This document shows, piece by piece, positions 9,086 through 16,925 of a DNA stretch of 45,154 bases. Source of the DNA: Bacteroidota bacterium (GTDB lineage Bacteria; Bacteroidota; Bacteroidia; Bacteroidales; B18-G4). The translations under genes and the position numbers were made by a program. Location of the stretch: NCBI GenBank assembly GCA_018831055.1, contig JAHJRE010000234.1, positions 1 through 45,154 on the forward strand, in the 5' to 3' direction. A model generated the notes under the pieces. That model was not told the origin of the DNA, did not search any database, and saw nothing but the letters and a program-made list of their open reading frames with translations. Positions within the stretch are counted from its first letter, which is position 1. The number at the start of each line of letters is the position of its first letter.

Positions 9086-10168
9086 ATGCACAAAATGATC
9101 GTACGAAACACCATGATGCTTATCATCATTTCCATTGCCTTTCTGGCTTGTAAGCCGGTAAACCGGGAAACGAATAACCTTCGTTACCCGGTTGACACGA
9201 TTGGGTTTGCCCATCTCGACTATCAGATGGACAGCATTATGGAGAGATTAACCAGGAATCATGAGCAAAATCCTGAAACATTCCTGGATATGCCCAAAGT
9301 GGTTATTTCTCCTCACGATGATTATGCATTTGTTGGCAACTTATATCCTGAAACCCTGAAGAATATCAGAGCCACAACTGTTTTTCTTTTTGGTGTTGCC
9401 CACAAAGCCAGACTGCTTGGCCTTGAGGACCAACTCATTTTCGACAGTTATGATTGCTGGAAGGGACCGTACGGCGATGTTAAGGTGTCGGAAATAAGGG
9501 ATATGCTTAAGCAGCAATTGCCGCCAGGACTATTTGTGGTGAATGATTCCATGCACCAAATGGAGCATTCCCTGGAAGCTTTGATCCCTTTCCTTCAGTT
9601 TTATAACCGGGATGTGCAGATCATTCCCGTATTGGTGCCATATATGTCATACAACAGGATGGAGGATATCGCGAAGCCTTTGTCTGAGGCTATTAGGAGT
9701 GTACTCGTTGATAAAGGTTTGGAATGGGGTAAAGATTTTGCCTTTGTAATCTCAACCGATGCGGTACATTACGGTGATGAGGATTGGGGAGGGAAGAATT
9801 TCGCGGTATACGGGACCGACAGTGCCGGATATGCGAGAACTCTTGCTCATGAGAAAATGATCATGGATACCTTATCAGGAAACCTTAGCCCACGTAAGAT
9901 AAAGGCTTTCTGTGAGTTTACCGTTGATGAAAATAACTACCATGAATACAAATGGACATGGTGCGGCAGATATTCGGTGCCATTGGGATTGCTGACGGTA
10001 TTTGAATTGAATGAAGCAACCGGGAATAAGCCGTTGGCCGGAACGATTATCGGTTATTCCAACAGCATCAACCATCCTGTTTTAAAAGTGGATGACCTTG
10101 GAATGGGAACAACTGCTCCGGCAAACACGCATCATTGGGTTGGTTATGCTTCAATTGCTTATAAATGA
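9086..10168 (+). CDS. MEMO-family lipoprotein (AmmeMemoRadiSam system protein B-like)
   Basis: The 360-aa product begins with a lipoprotein signal peptide and lipobox FLAC (Cys22), so it should be membrane-anchored outside the cytoplasm. The remainder is a MEMO/LigB-like fold: SPHDDYAFVG (His77), LFGVAHKARLL (His106), STDAVHYG (Asp225, His228) and WTWCGR (Cys293). These correspond in order to the His/His/Asp/His/Cys pocket known from MEMO1. The usual partners (AMMECR1 and a radical SAM protein) are not adjacent, and MEMO proteins are normally cytoplasmic, so the lipoprotein form is unusual. The frame opens at a TTG at 9062, but ATG 9086 gives a proper signal peptide. It is convergent with the next gene, 27 bases apart. 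Molecular function is unknown. Confidence 0.8.
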   Translation: MHKMIVRNTMMLIIISIAFLACKPVNRETNNLRYPVDTIGFAHLDYQMDSIMERLTRNHEQNPETFLDMPKVVISPHDDYAFVGNLYPETLKNIRATTVFLFGVAHKARLLGLEDQLIFDSYDCWKGPYGDVKVSEIRDMLKQQLPPGLFVVNDSMHQMEHSLEALIPFLQFYNRDVQIIPVLVPYMSYNRMEDIAKPLSEAIRSVLVDKGLEWGKDFAFVISTDAVHYGDEDWGGKNFAVYGTDSAGYARTLAHEKMIMDTLSGNLSPRKIKAFCEFTVDENNYHEYKWTWCGRYSVPLGLLTVFELNEATGNKPLAGTIIGYSNSINHPVLKVDDLGMGTTAPANTHHWVGYASIAYK

Positions 10169-10195
10169 CCGACAGCAACCTCAATTGATATTGAT

Positions 10196-10621
10196 TTAGC
10201 CGGCCAGCACCACCATAAGAAAGACAAAAATTACAAAAAACATGGCGATGATTTTCAGCCGCCATTTAGCCAGGTCTTTTTCCAGCAGGGCATCTATGAG
10301 CAGGAAAATGCCGGAAAGAAGTATGCCGATATCGGCAAACCATATTACAGTTGCGGCTCCTGGCCAGTGCATGACCTTAAACATCAAAGCCAGCAATGAA
10401 ACGATCAGTGCCAGGGAAACAAAAATCCCGTTAAATCGCTCAAAGCCGGTCGCAAGCTTGCCAAGAAATGAGGAGATCATCAAAATAAATAATAAAATGC
10501 TGGCCAAAGCACCTACCGCGATCAGAATGTTTGCCCCCGGCCAGTGATTTGTTTTGAAAAATGCACCCAGTAGCAATAAAACCGGGGCAATAAAAGCGAA
10601 AATCTTAATGTATTGTTTCAT
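10196..10621 (-). CDS. Small membrane protein with two GldL-like HWPGA motifs
   Basis: The 141-aa protein is almost entirely hydrophobic, with about five predicted membrane segments (roughly 5-21, 31-53, 66-80, 93-111 and 121-139). It contains the same motif twice: FKTNHWPGA at 22-30 and FKVMHWPGA at 81-89, each at the end of one membrane helix and before the next. That motif resembles the transmembrane hairpin of GldL, the inner-membrane motor subunit of T9SS and gliding, but the long cytoplasmic GldL tail is absent and no gldK, gldM or gldN is nearby. The internal repeat suggests duplication of a two-helix unit. No function can be assigned. The gene stands alone between MEMO (convergent) and the TPR gene (divergent). 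Confidence 0.75.
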   Translation of the reverse strand: MKQYIKIFAFIAPVLLLLGAFFKTNHWPGANILIAVGALASILLFILMISSFLGKLATGFERFNGIFVSLALIVSLLALMFKVMHWPGAATVIWFADIGILLSGIFLLIDALLEKDLAKWRLKIIAMFFVIFVFLMVVLAG

Positions 10622-10857
10622 GATTTTAATGATTTGGGTAGCATTTAAAAAAAATCATATTTATCTTTTCCCTAAAGTTAGCATAACAAGCGGCCTTTGA
10701 ATTTGCCCACTTTTACTTTTTGCATACAATATACAATATTTTTTATACAGGTTCGATACTATTATCGAATTAGCTCGCCGAACTCCTTAAGCATAAACTG
10801 GATAAAAATCGAATGCCCGGTTTTATATTCAAATACATATGCGTATCGATTAATTTT

Positions 10858-10865
10858 TATATTTG
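10858..10865 (+). promoter_or_regulatory. Candidate -7 element for the TPR regulator gene
   Basis: TATATTTG matches the Bacteroidota -7 consensus TAnnTTTG exactly and ends 30 bases before ATG 10896. No obvious -33 TTG was found, so confidence is limited. Confidence 0.4.
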
Positions 10866-10895
10866 TAAAAGAAATCCTAAGCCTGCCATGTTCTG

Positions 10896-12716
10896 ATGAG
10901 AGAAGACTTAGTCCGTTCGTTATGTCAATGTGCCTGCCCGTTTATTAAATTATTAAAATTCGGATGTGTGCTATTTTTAGTGCCTGGGATTTTCTATGCC
11001 CAAACTCCTGATGAATCAGCGCTATCAGGCTTGCCCGACGATACTGTAAAAATTCATCTTCTTCTTGAATTGGGTGAGCAATACTGCAGTATTGAAAACG
11101 ATAAAGCACTGGCTTACCTCCAGGAAGCATTTGCGCTTGCTACCGCCTCCAATTATGAGCAGGGTACAGGTAGAAGCTTGCTGTGGCAGGGACGGGTATA
11201 TTATTACAAAGATGACTACAAACTGGCTGAAAAATATTACGGTCTTGCTGAAAATGCGATCAGCAAAAGTGATGATAAAGAATCTATGGTCCTGTTGTCG
11301 TTTTTCATGGGTGAGTCTTGCAGGATACAAGGTGATTATATCAATGCCCTGAATCATTATAAAAATGTTTTGGAGTTATCAAAAATGGCTCCTAATAATA
11401 TCCTCTCCTCTGCTTCGTATATGGCTATGGGAAACATCCTTGTGGCAAGGAAAGACCCGGTTAAAGCACTTGGGTATTTTCGTGAAGCCCTTAGAAGGAA
11501 AAAAGAGATTGGAGATAATTTCGGAATTGCCTGTGCAATGCTCCAGTTTGGAGAAGCATACGAAGTTCTCGGGCAACATGATTCTTCCCTCTTTTATTAT
11601 AAGAAAAGCCTTGAGATCAGGGAGCAGCTTGGCATAAGCCGTGTAATTGCCAGTTCTAAGTATGCTCTTGCCGGTTTGTTGATCTCCATGGGAAGGTACG
11701 AAGAAGCCATTGTTTACCTCCTGGATGCCCGGGATCGTTTTGCTTCACTGGATGAAAAGACCGGCGTCTGCATTACCAGTTATCGGCTGGCCAAGGCTAT
11801 GAACTATCTCGGTAATAAGGAAGGAATTAAACTGGCAGAGGAAGCCCGTGAAATGGCAGCCGGGATAAACAACCCTGCCCTGGTGAGTAAAGGATTTCTC
11901 ATTTTGTCAGAAATATTTTACCATAATGGCCGGTACGATGAGGCCTATGATTTCCTGGCAAGTCATAAAAAAATGGATGATAGTCTTTTCACTGCAGAAA
12001 AAGAACGTACACTGGTGGAATTTGAACAAAAGTTTCAGTCGGAACAAAAAGATAATAAAATAGCCCGGCTTAAAGACGAAAGCAAAATCCAGAAACAGAA
12101 TATCCTCTTGCTGAGCATTTCCAGCTTTACCTTGCTGGCCATCCTTTTTTTCGTGGCCATTTTGTTCCGGTTAAAATCACAGGCTATGAAAAAGAATGCA
12201 CTGCTAATGGAACAGCAAAGCTTAATCATGACCCAGGAAAGCAGGATCAGGGAAAATGAGAACCGTTTGCTTCAGGAACAACTGGAGTCGAAAAACAGGG
12301 AACTGGCATCCAAAGCTCTGGAGATGATCCGTTTTAATGATACAATTACAAGTATTATCGATCAGCTTGAAAAACTTAACAGCAAACCCGGAGCGGATAT
12401 AGAAATGTCAGAATACATTAAAAGGATCATCCATGAGCTGGAAAATAATAATAAGCAGAATATCTGGAACGAATTCGACAAGATATTCAAGAATATCCAC
12501 TCCGGCTTTTATCAGCGCCTGCTCGAGTTATGTCCCGATCTGACCCCTACGGAGATCAAGACAGCCGCCTTACTGAAATTAAACCTTACCACCAAAGAAA
12601 TTGCTGCAGTTACTTTTAAATCAGAGGGAGGGGTTAAGACAACCCGCTATCGCCTGCGTAAAAAACTGAATTTATCAAGCGAAGATAATCTCATCCCATT
12701 CCTGATGCAGTTATAA
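10896..12716 (+). CDS. TPR-repeat membrane signalling protein with LuxR-like C-terminal HTH
   Basis: This 606-aa protein has a signal peptide (to about Ala35), then about eight tetratricopeptide repeats between residues 50 and 360 (for example NALNHYKNVLELSK, KALGYFREALRRKK, SSLFYYKKSLEIRE). One transmembrane helix follows at about 403-425, then a coiled-coil (430-475, 480-520) and a C-terminal helix-turn-helix (549-592: LTPTEIKTAALLKLNLTTKEIA, then TTRYRLRKKLNL). The layout is the Bacteroidota one-component sensor in which extracytoplasmic TPRs signal through one helix to a LuxR/GerE-like DNA-binding domain. No kinase or receiver domain is seen. Ligand and target genes are unknown; the genes just downstream are candidates by position only. 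Confidence 0.85.
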   Translation: MREDLVRSLCQCACPFIKLLKFGCVLFLVPGIFYAQTPDESALSGLPDDTVKIHLLLELGEQYCSIENDKALAYLQEAFALATASNYEQGTGRSLLWQGRVYYYKDDYKLAEKYYGLAENAISKSDDKESMVLLSFFMGESCRIQGDYINALNHYKNVLELSKMAPNNILSSASYMAMGNILVARKDPVKALGYFREALRRKKEIGDNFGIACAMLQFGEAYEVLGQHDSSLFYYKKSLEIREQLGISRVIASSKYALAGLLISMGRYEEAIVYLLDARDRFASLDEKTGVCITSYRLAKAMNYLGNKEGIKLAEEAREMAAGINNPALVSKGFLILSEIFYHNGRYDEAYDFLASHKKMDDSLFTAEKERTLVEFEQKFQSEQKDNKIARLKDESKIQKQNILLLSISSFTLLAILFFVAILFRLKSQAMKKNALLMEQQSLIMTQESRIRENENRLLQEQLESKNRELASKALEMIRFNDTITSIIDQLEKLNSKPGADIEMSEYIKRIIHELENNNKQNIWNEFDKIFKNIHSGFYQRLLELCPDLTPTEIKTAALLKLNLTTKEIAAVTFKSEGGVKTTRYRLRKKLNLSSEDNLIPFLMQL

Positions 12717-12861
12717 ATACCCTGTTTTATTTTGCTGTTATACTGCCTGTTACAATGATTGTGACTTTTTGAAACCCTTCCTGAAACTTTTATAAGACCT
12801 GTGAAATTTTTGCTGCGGTTATCCCACCCATACATTTGCCATTAAAAGGGTGATCAAGCAA

Positions 12862-13002
12862 ATGGAAGGGAAAAATCAAAAACCATCGAAGGGGAAAAAG
12901 ACCGCCGAGGATAAAGATAGTATTGCCGAGATCCGGAAGAAGATCAAACAGCAAAAAAGTGCTCTTATGAAAATTATTCGAAACATTCAGAAGGAAACAT
13001 AA
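12862..13002 (+). CDS. Putative 46-aa lysine-rich small protein
   Basis: A short frame opens with ATG at 12862 and closes with TAA at 13000-13002, just 20 bases before the next gene. The product is very basic in its first 15 residues (KNQKPSKGKKTAEDK) and then forms one amphipathic, coiled-coil-prone helix (SIAEIRKKIKQQKSALMKIIRNIQ). An AAAAGGG stretch lies about 12 bases upstream. It resembles no family I know. Support is compositional and positional: it fills the gap between the TPR regulator and the lipoprotein on the same strand. It could equally be a chance frame. Confidence 0.45.
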   Translation: MEGKNQKPSKGKKTAEDKDSIAEIRKKIKQQKSALMKIIRNIQKET

Positions 13003-13022
13003 TCAACTTAAACCAATTTATT

Positions 13023-14072
13023 ATGAAGAAGTACACATCTTTTCTTTTTATGATCCTGATAGCCGTCTCAACACTGGTTTCTTGCCAGAAAGACGAGGAA
13101 GAAGATCAGGAAACGACAGAAATTTTAGACAACTCGCTTATCATTGCTCAGTCAACCGTATCACAGTATGTCATTGTTTCACCATCAACAGGTATTGTCC
13201 TGGCAAAAGTACAGCCCAATGTTATAGGTTTGGAAGACTGGGTTCTCGGTTACATGAGCCAGAAGGCCGTTATTACAAGTAAGGAACCTGGTGGCAGCTT
13301 TGTTAAGGTGATCTATACCTGTAGCAGGACTACCGGAGATAATCTCTTTCAGGTTACCAGTGAAGATGATTTTGATGTCATGCAGATGGATGTTTCCCTC
13401 GTCGGACCCAATATTGTTTTCGCTGCTCAGGAAGTGGGAAATGAATCCAACGACCAGATTCACAGGATTAACGAAGATGGCTCCGGTTATCAGCAACTTA
13501 CATTTAAGGATGAAGGCGTTGTATGCCCTGGCAGGGTTGCCACAAAAATGGTTTTTGCCTATATGCCCTGCTGGTCACCCAATGGAACCAAAATTGCCTT
13601 TAACGGCAAACTCCGGGAAATAGACACCAACCATCCGCACGATGCCGTGATCATCATGGATTCAAATGGTAACAATAAACAGGTACTTTTTAGTGTACCC
13701 ATGGAGGAAGCAAACTATAAGGATATATGCTGGACCCATGATGGAAAATTCCTCATTTTTCTGATGAATGAAGGAAATGATGTTAAAGTGAAGGTGTTGA
13801 ATGTTGACAATCAGGCGATGACAGACATTTCCAGCCATCTTATGGTAAACGGTTTGCATACGACCAATCTCTGGTCATCACCTAACTCAAATAAAATTGC
13901 ATTTAATAAATATGAACCGGGTGGGGGAGACCTTTATGTGATCGGGTATTCTGTGACCGATACCGATCAATTTGTGATCAACAGCGGATACACAATACTT
14001 GCATCTCATGCAGTGACAGGTCTGCATTTTGGCAAACCTAACTGGCAGATCTTCCCTATTGATAACAATTAA
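13023..14072 (+). CDS. Lipoprotein with TolB/WD40-like beta-propeller repeats
   Basis: The 349-aa product starts with a lipoprotein signal peptide ending LVSC (lipid-modified Cys21), followed by an acidic linker (KDEEEDQETTE) typical of exported Bacteroidota lipoproteins. The rest is rich in propeller-blade patterns: DQIHRINEDGSGYQQLTF, WSPNGTKIAFNGK followed by DAVIIMDSNGNNKQVLF, WTHDGKFLIFLMNE, and WSSPNSNKIAFNKYEPGGGD followed by LYVIGY. These are TolB-like (PD40) blades. Such proteins usually act as surface binding scaffolds; no catalytic residues are recognised. It is co-directional with the T9SS protein, 24 bases apart, so the two probably share a transcript. Confidence 0.75.
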   Translation: MKKYTSFLFMILIAVSTLVSCQKDEEEDQETTEILDNSLIIAQSTVSQYVIVSPSTGIVLAKVQPNVIGLEDWVLGYMSQKAVITSKEPGGSFVKVIYTCSRTTGDNLFQVTSEDDFDVMQMDVSLVGPNIVFAAQEVGNESNDQIHRINEDGSGYQQLTFKDEGVVCPGRVATKMVFAYMPCWSPNGTKIAFNGKLREIDTNHPHDAVIIMDSNGNNKQVLFSVPMEEANYKDICWTHDGKFLIFLMNEGNDVKVKVLNVDNQAMTDISSHLMVNGLHTTNLWSSPNSNKIAFNKYEPGGGDLYVIGYSVTDTDQFVINSGYTILASHAVTGLHFGKPNWQIFPIDNN

Positions 14073-14096
14073 TAACTAACCAATAAAAATATTGCC

Positions 14097-15137
14097 ATGA
14101 AAAGAATCAATACTTTAATTATTAGCATGTTGTCGGTTGTTTTGACCTATGGACAGATCACCCTGAACAGCACTTACAACCTTCAACCCGGAGACACTTA
14201 CCGGTATGATATTTATGATGAGGTGCAATCCATTGATCCCGGCCCTGCGGGTGCAGGTGTCCAGTGGGATTTTGGCAGCATCACCGGGGGGACTTTTATT
14301 GCCGGGGAACCCGCTATTTGCGTGAATCCGGCAGGAACACCATTCGCCGATTCTGCCACTGTCGCCGGCGCAAATATTTGCACCCGCCCCAATGGTACCG
14401 ATGATGGCGCTTATGCTTATTATCTCATGACCTCAGGAGAACAAGTCCTGCTTGGAATAGGCGCTTATGAATCAGGAAATGTATCTTTTTGGCACTATGA
14501 TGATGAACAGGTGGCTATGGAATACCCTATTACATATGGGGGTGCATTTAGCGATAATTTTGATATGAGATTGTTCAGTAGTGGTATAGGGTCCTATTTC
14601 ATGCGTGACTCCGGTAGTATTCATGTTCAGGCCGATGCCTATGGGAGCCTCATCACACCGGTAGCAACATATAACAATGTGTTACGTATTACTGAAACAA
14701 GCAATACTTATTCTTGGATGAATTTCGGTTCGGGGTGGACTTTCACAGGGAACTCCGATATGATAAGTTATTACTGGTTTGCGGAAAATATCAAGGTTCC
14801 GGTTTTCACAATTATTGAATTTGTTGGCTTTGCGGATTATTCCGTTCATTATCTCGTTGATCATAATTTCCCGTCAGGAGTAGGAGAAAATGAGATTCCC
14901 TCTGTCAAAATATTTCCGAATCCGGTAAATGAGACATTATACTTCACACCTGAGGAAAGCATGATATCTGTTAGTATCTATTCCATTGAAGGCAGGATGA
15001 TGAAAGAATGTCAAAATGAATTCAGGAAGGGAATCCTGCATCAACTGGATGTCGGGAACTTGCCTTCCGGAGTGTATGTTCTTGAAGGGAAAAATATTGA
15101 TGGAATATGTGTCACGAATCGCTTCCTGAAGCGATAG
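14097..15137 (+). CDS. Secreted protein with T9SS type A sorting domain, unknown function
   Basis: The 346-aa protein has a short signal peptide (cleavage after LTYGQ, about residue 20), a central region of about 240 residues rich in Gly, Asp and aromatic residues that I do not recognise, and a C-terminal T9SS sorting domain from about residue 265: IPSVKIFPNPVNETLYF, then LPSGVYVLEGK and terminal TNRFLKR. It should cross the outer membrane by T9SS and be released or anchored at the surface. It lies directly after the propeller lipoprotein and is followed by a Rho-independent terminator, so the pair forms a small operon, perhaps including the 46-aa frame. Confidence 0.8.
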   Translation: MKRINTLIISMLSVVLTYGQITLNSTYNLQPGDTYRYDIYDEVQSIDPGPAGAGVQWDFGSITGGTFIAGEPAICVNPAGTPFADSATVAGANICTRPNGTDDGAYAYYLMTSGEQVLLGIGAYESGNVSFWHYDDEQVAMEYPITYGGAFSDNFDMRLFSSGIGSYFMRDSGSIHVQADAYGSLITPVATYNNVLRITETSNTYSWMNFGSGWTFTGNSDMISYYWFAENIKVPVFTIIEFVGFADYSVHYLVDHNFPSGVGENEIPSVKIFPNPVNETLYFTPEESMISVSIYSIEGRMMKECQNEFRKGILHQLDVGNLPSGVYVLEGKNIDGICVTNRFLKR

Positions 15138-15155
15138 TAAATTCAACATTATCTC

Positions 15156-15191
15156 GCGGGGCTGCTTATATCAGGTGGCCCCGTTTTTTTT
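15156..15191 (+). terminator. Rho-independent terminator after the T9SS protein gene
   Basis: CGGGGC at 15157-15162 pairs with GCCCCG at 15178-15183 across a 15-base loop and is followed by eight T residues (15184-15191). It sits 19 bases past the stop at 15137, the expected place for the end of the lipoprotein/T9SS transcript. Confidence 0.8.
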
Positions 15192-15303
15192 GCCCTGATT
15201 CCTGAAATAAACCTTATTGCGGGATTAATGGATTTATCTATATTCCGGATTCTTAAGAGGCTCTTTTAATTAAGCTGCCATTAAAGAAGTTCCACAGCTT
15301 TTT

Positions 15304-15311
15304 TATCTTTG
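15304..15311 (+). promoter_or_regulatory. Candidate -7 element for the 210-aa membrane protein gene
   Basis: TATCTTTG matches the Bacteroidota -7 consensus TAnnTTTG and ends 29 bases before ATG 15341. It follows the terminator of the previous transcript, so an independent promoter is expected here. Confidence 0.5.
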
Positions 15312-15340
15312 TTAGTGTGAATATATAAAAAAATCGTTCT

Positions 15341-15973
15341 ATGAAAAGATTCTGGTGGTTTTTATTTGGCCTGATGATACTGTATATGTTAGGTATCATA
15401 ATCCTTTCCCTGATAAATTTCGATGGATGGGTAATGCCTCTTTATGAGGATATTTATGGTCCTTCCCATTTGTTTGCCCTGAACACAACCCTTACCATGT
15501 TCCTGCTTTGGGCCTCAGCCCTACTTTTCATTGTTAATGCCATGTCGGAAAGCATGTTGGAAAACAGAAAAAGGAAAATTATTTTTTACCTGAGCCAGGC
15601 CCTTATCTTTTTCTACCTGGGCTTCGACGACCGCTTCCGGATCCATGAAGGGATTGGAGATGTTTTTGCCTTTGATGATGCATTTGTGATCATTTTCCTT
15701 GGCCTTGTGGAAGTCCTGATACTGGTATTCTATGAACGAATATTAAAACAACCTCTCGTTAAATGGAGATATTTGCTGATAGCAGGAATATTCTTCGCAA
15801 TAATGGCGGTTGCAGACCTCAAGTCCTTACCGCTGGAAAAATATGGGATCAACGATACGCTGGTAGAAGATATCCCCAAAACCTGGGCGGCATTTTTCCT
15901 GATGATATACCCCCTTGATATACTTCTTTCCAGGATTAAAGAACTAAGGGAAAAATCAGAAAGAAGTTACTGA
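15341..15973 (+). CDS. Polytopic membrane protein of unknown function (six helices)
   Basis: The 210-aa product has about six transmembrane helices (roughly 4-26, 48-68, 79-93, 114-130, 142-158 and 186-198). Between helices three and four is a polar motif FDDRFRIHEGIGD (residues 95-107), and a second acidic patch, NDTLVEDIPKTW, precedes the last helix. Asp-Asp, His and Glu clustered at one membrane face could bind metal or substrate, but I recognise no family, so no function is proposed. The gene stands alone, with its own candidate promoter, and is convergent with the FNR-like regulator. Confidence 0.75.
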   Translation: MKRFWWFLFGLMILYMLGIIILSLINFDGWVMPLYEDIYGPSHLFALNTTLTMFLLWASALLFIVNAMSESMLENRKRKIIFYLSQALIFFYLGFDDRFRIHEGIGDVFAFDDAFVIIFLGLVEVLILVFYERILKQPLVKWRYLLIAGIFFAIMAVADLKSLPLEKYGINDTLVEDIPKTWAAFFLMIYPLDILLSRIKELREKSERSY

Positions 15974-16038
15974 GTAATATCTTGATATGAGATAGTTTGA
16001 AGATTTTTTGTTTATTCAATAATTTTGTTTCGATCTGA

Positions 16039-16755
16039 TCATCCAATCTCGCTGATCCTTTTTAGTAATGGCATGTTGATGATGGTCAGCATGCTTCCCT
16101 CAATCTTTATCAGCTTATTGTCCTTAAAATCTTTAAGCACTTTCACTACACTCATGTTTGACATACCGGTCAGTTCCCCTAAGTCCGCACGTGAAAGAGA
16201 TAACTTATAAACCGGGCTTTTGTATATCTCCTCCGATAAATAGATCAAGGCATCGGCCAGCCTGCCGTTAAGCTGTTTGTACATAAGATTGGCAAAGTGC
16301 TGGAATGTGGAATTAGTGCAGTGATTCATGGTTTTAATAATCTCAGCCGCAAACTTCCCGTTATTTTCTATCAGATTTTTAATAATACTGTTCTCAATTA
16401 CACAAATGGTTGTATTCTCTATTGCCTGGGCAGTGTATCCGTATACTTTGTTCCCATAAACAGATGGCAACCCTATCAGAGTCCCTGGTGGTAAAATGTT
16501 CAACACAAGGTTTTTCCCCGATCTGGGTATTTCCATGTATATTTTTACAATTCCACTTTTGATGAAGTGTACATTGTTGGCAAACAAACCTTGTTTGAAA
16601 ATAACCTCTCCAGGCTTAAAGCTCAACTCAACTCTGTGATTGTCGCTCATTATCAGCTCCTGTTCACTAAGTTGATTGAAGCAGGAAGATTTATTTCCGC
16701 AAGCCAGACATGAATCAATCTGTTTCTCCGGTATTACCTCATTGCTGATAGACAT
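16039..16755 (-). CDS. Crp/Fnr-family regulator with FNR-type four-cysteine arrangement
   Basis: The 238-aa transcription factor has an N-terminal cysteine cluster, a cyclic-nucleotide-type beta-barrel sensor domain (about 38-125), a dimerisation helix (126-160) and a winged HTH (about 184-232). Cys16, Cys19 and Cys25 have the same CxxCx5C spacing as Cys20/23/29 of E. coli FNR, and Cys118 lies at the same distance from them as FNR Cys122, so an oxygen-sensing [4Fe-4S] cluster is plausible. The recognition helix (SNMSVVKVLKDF) lacks the FNR ExxSR signature, so a different DNA site is expected. It is divergent from the 12-gene oxidoreductase operon with 170 bases between the starts, making that operon its most likely target. 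Confidence 0.9.
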   Translation of the reverse strand: MSISNEVIPEKQIDSCLACGNKSSCFNQLSEQELIMSDNHRVELSFKPGEVIFKQGLFANNVHFIKSGIVKIYMEIPRSGKNLVLNILPPGTLIGLPSVYGNKVYGYTAQAIENTTICVIENSIIKNLIENNGKFAAEIIKTMNHCTNSTFQHFANLMYKQLNGRLADALIYLSEEIYKSPVYKLSLSRADLGELTGMSNMSVVKVLKDFKDNKLIKIEGSMLTIINMPLLKRISEIG

Positions 16756-16762
16756 CTCTTTT

Positions 16763-16774
16763 ACAGGATACTGT
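16763..16774. promoter_or_regulatory. Small palindrome ACAG-GATA-CTGT in the regulator leader
   Basis: The perfect 4+4 palindrome with a 4-base spacer lies 8 bases upstream of the FNR-like start and just downstream of its predicted transcription start. It could be an autoregulatory half-site pair, but short palindromes of this length arise often by chance. Confidence 0.2.
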
Positions 16775-16785
16775 TAATGTAATTG

Positions 16786-16793
16786 CAAATATA
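16786..16793 (-). promoter_or_regulatory. Candidate -7 element of the FNR-like regulator gene
   Basis: On the minus strand the bases read TATATTTG, matching TAnnTTTG, and end 30 bases before the regulator ATG. The spacing resembles other candidate promoters in this window. Confidence 0.45.
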
Positions 16794-16893
16794 TTAATTC
16801 TATAAGCCGAAATACATGAAAATCCGGATCTGTTTATATTCAGGAGTTGGTCTGATTATATGCCGTTACTTATTTTTCAATGAATCATCCGGG

Positions 16894-16901
16894 TACTTTT
16901 G
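16894..16901 (+). promoter_or_regulatory. Candidate -7 element of the Mrp/Mbx-type oxidoreductase operon
   Basis: TACTTTTG matches the Bacteroidota -7 consensus and ends 24 bases before ATG 16926, the first gene of the operon. The -33 position holds only a T-rich stretch (16870-16878). Weak -33 matches are common at activator-dependent promoters, which would fit control by the divergent regulator. Confidence 0.45.
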
Positions 16902-16925
16902 CTGAAATACGAATTTTCATAAAAT

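Noticed and set aside
16756-16925. Canonical FNR box TTGAT-N4-ATCAA
   Set aside because: Neither half-site occurs in the region, in agreement with the altered recognition helix.
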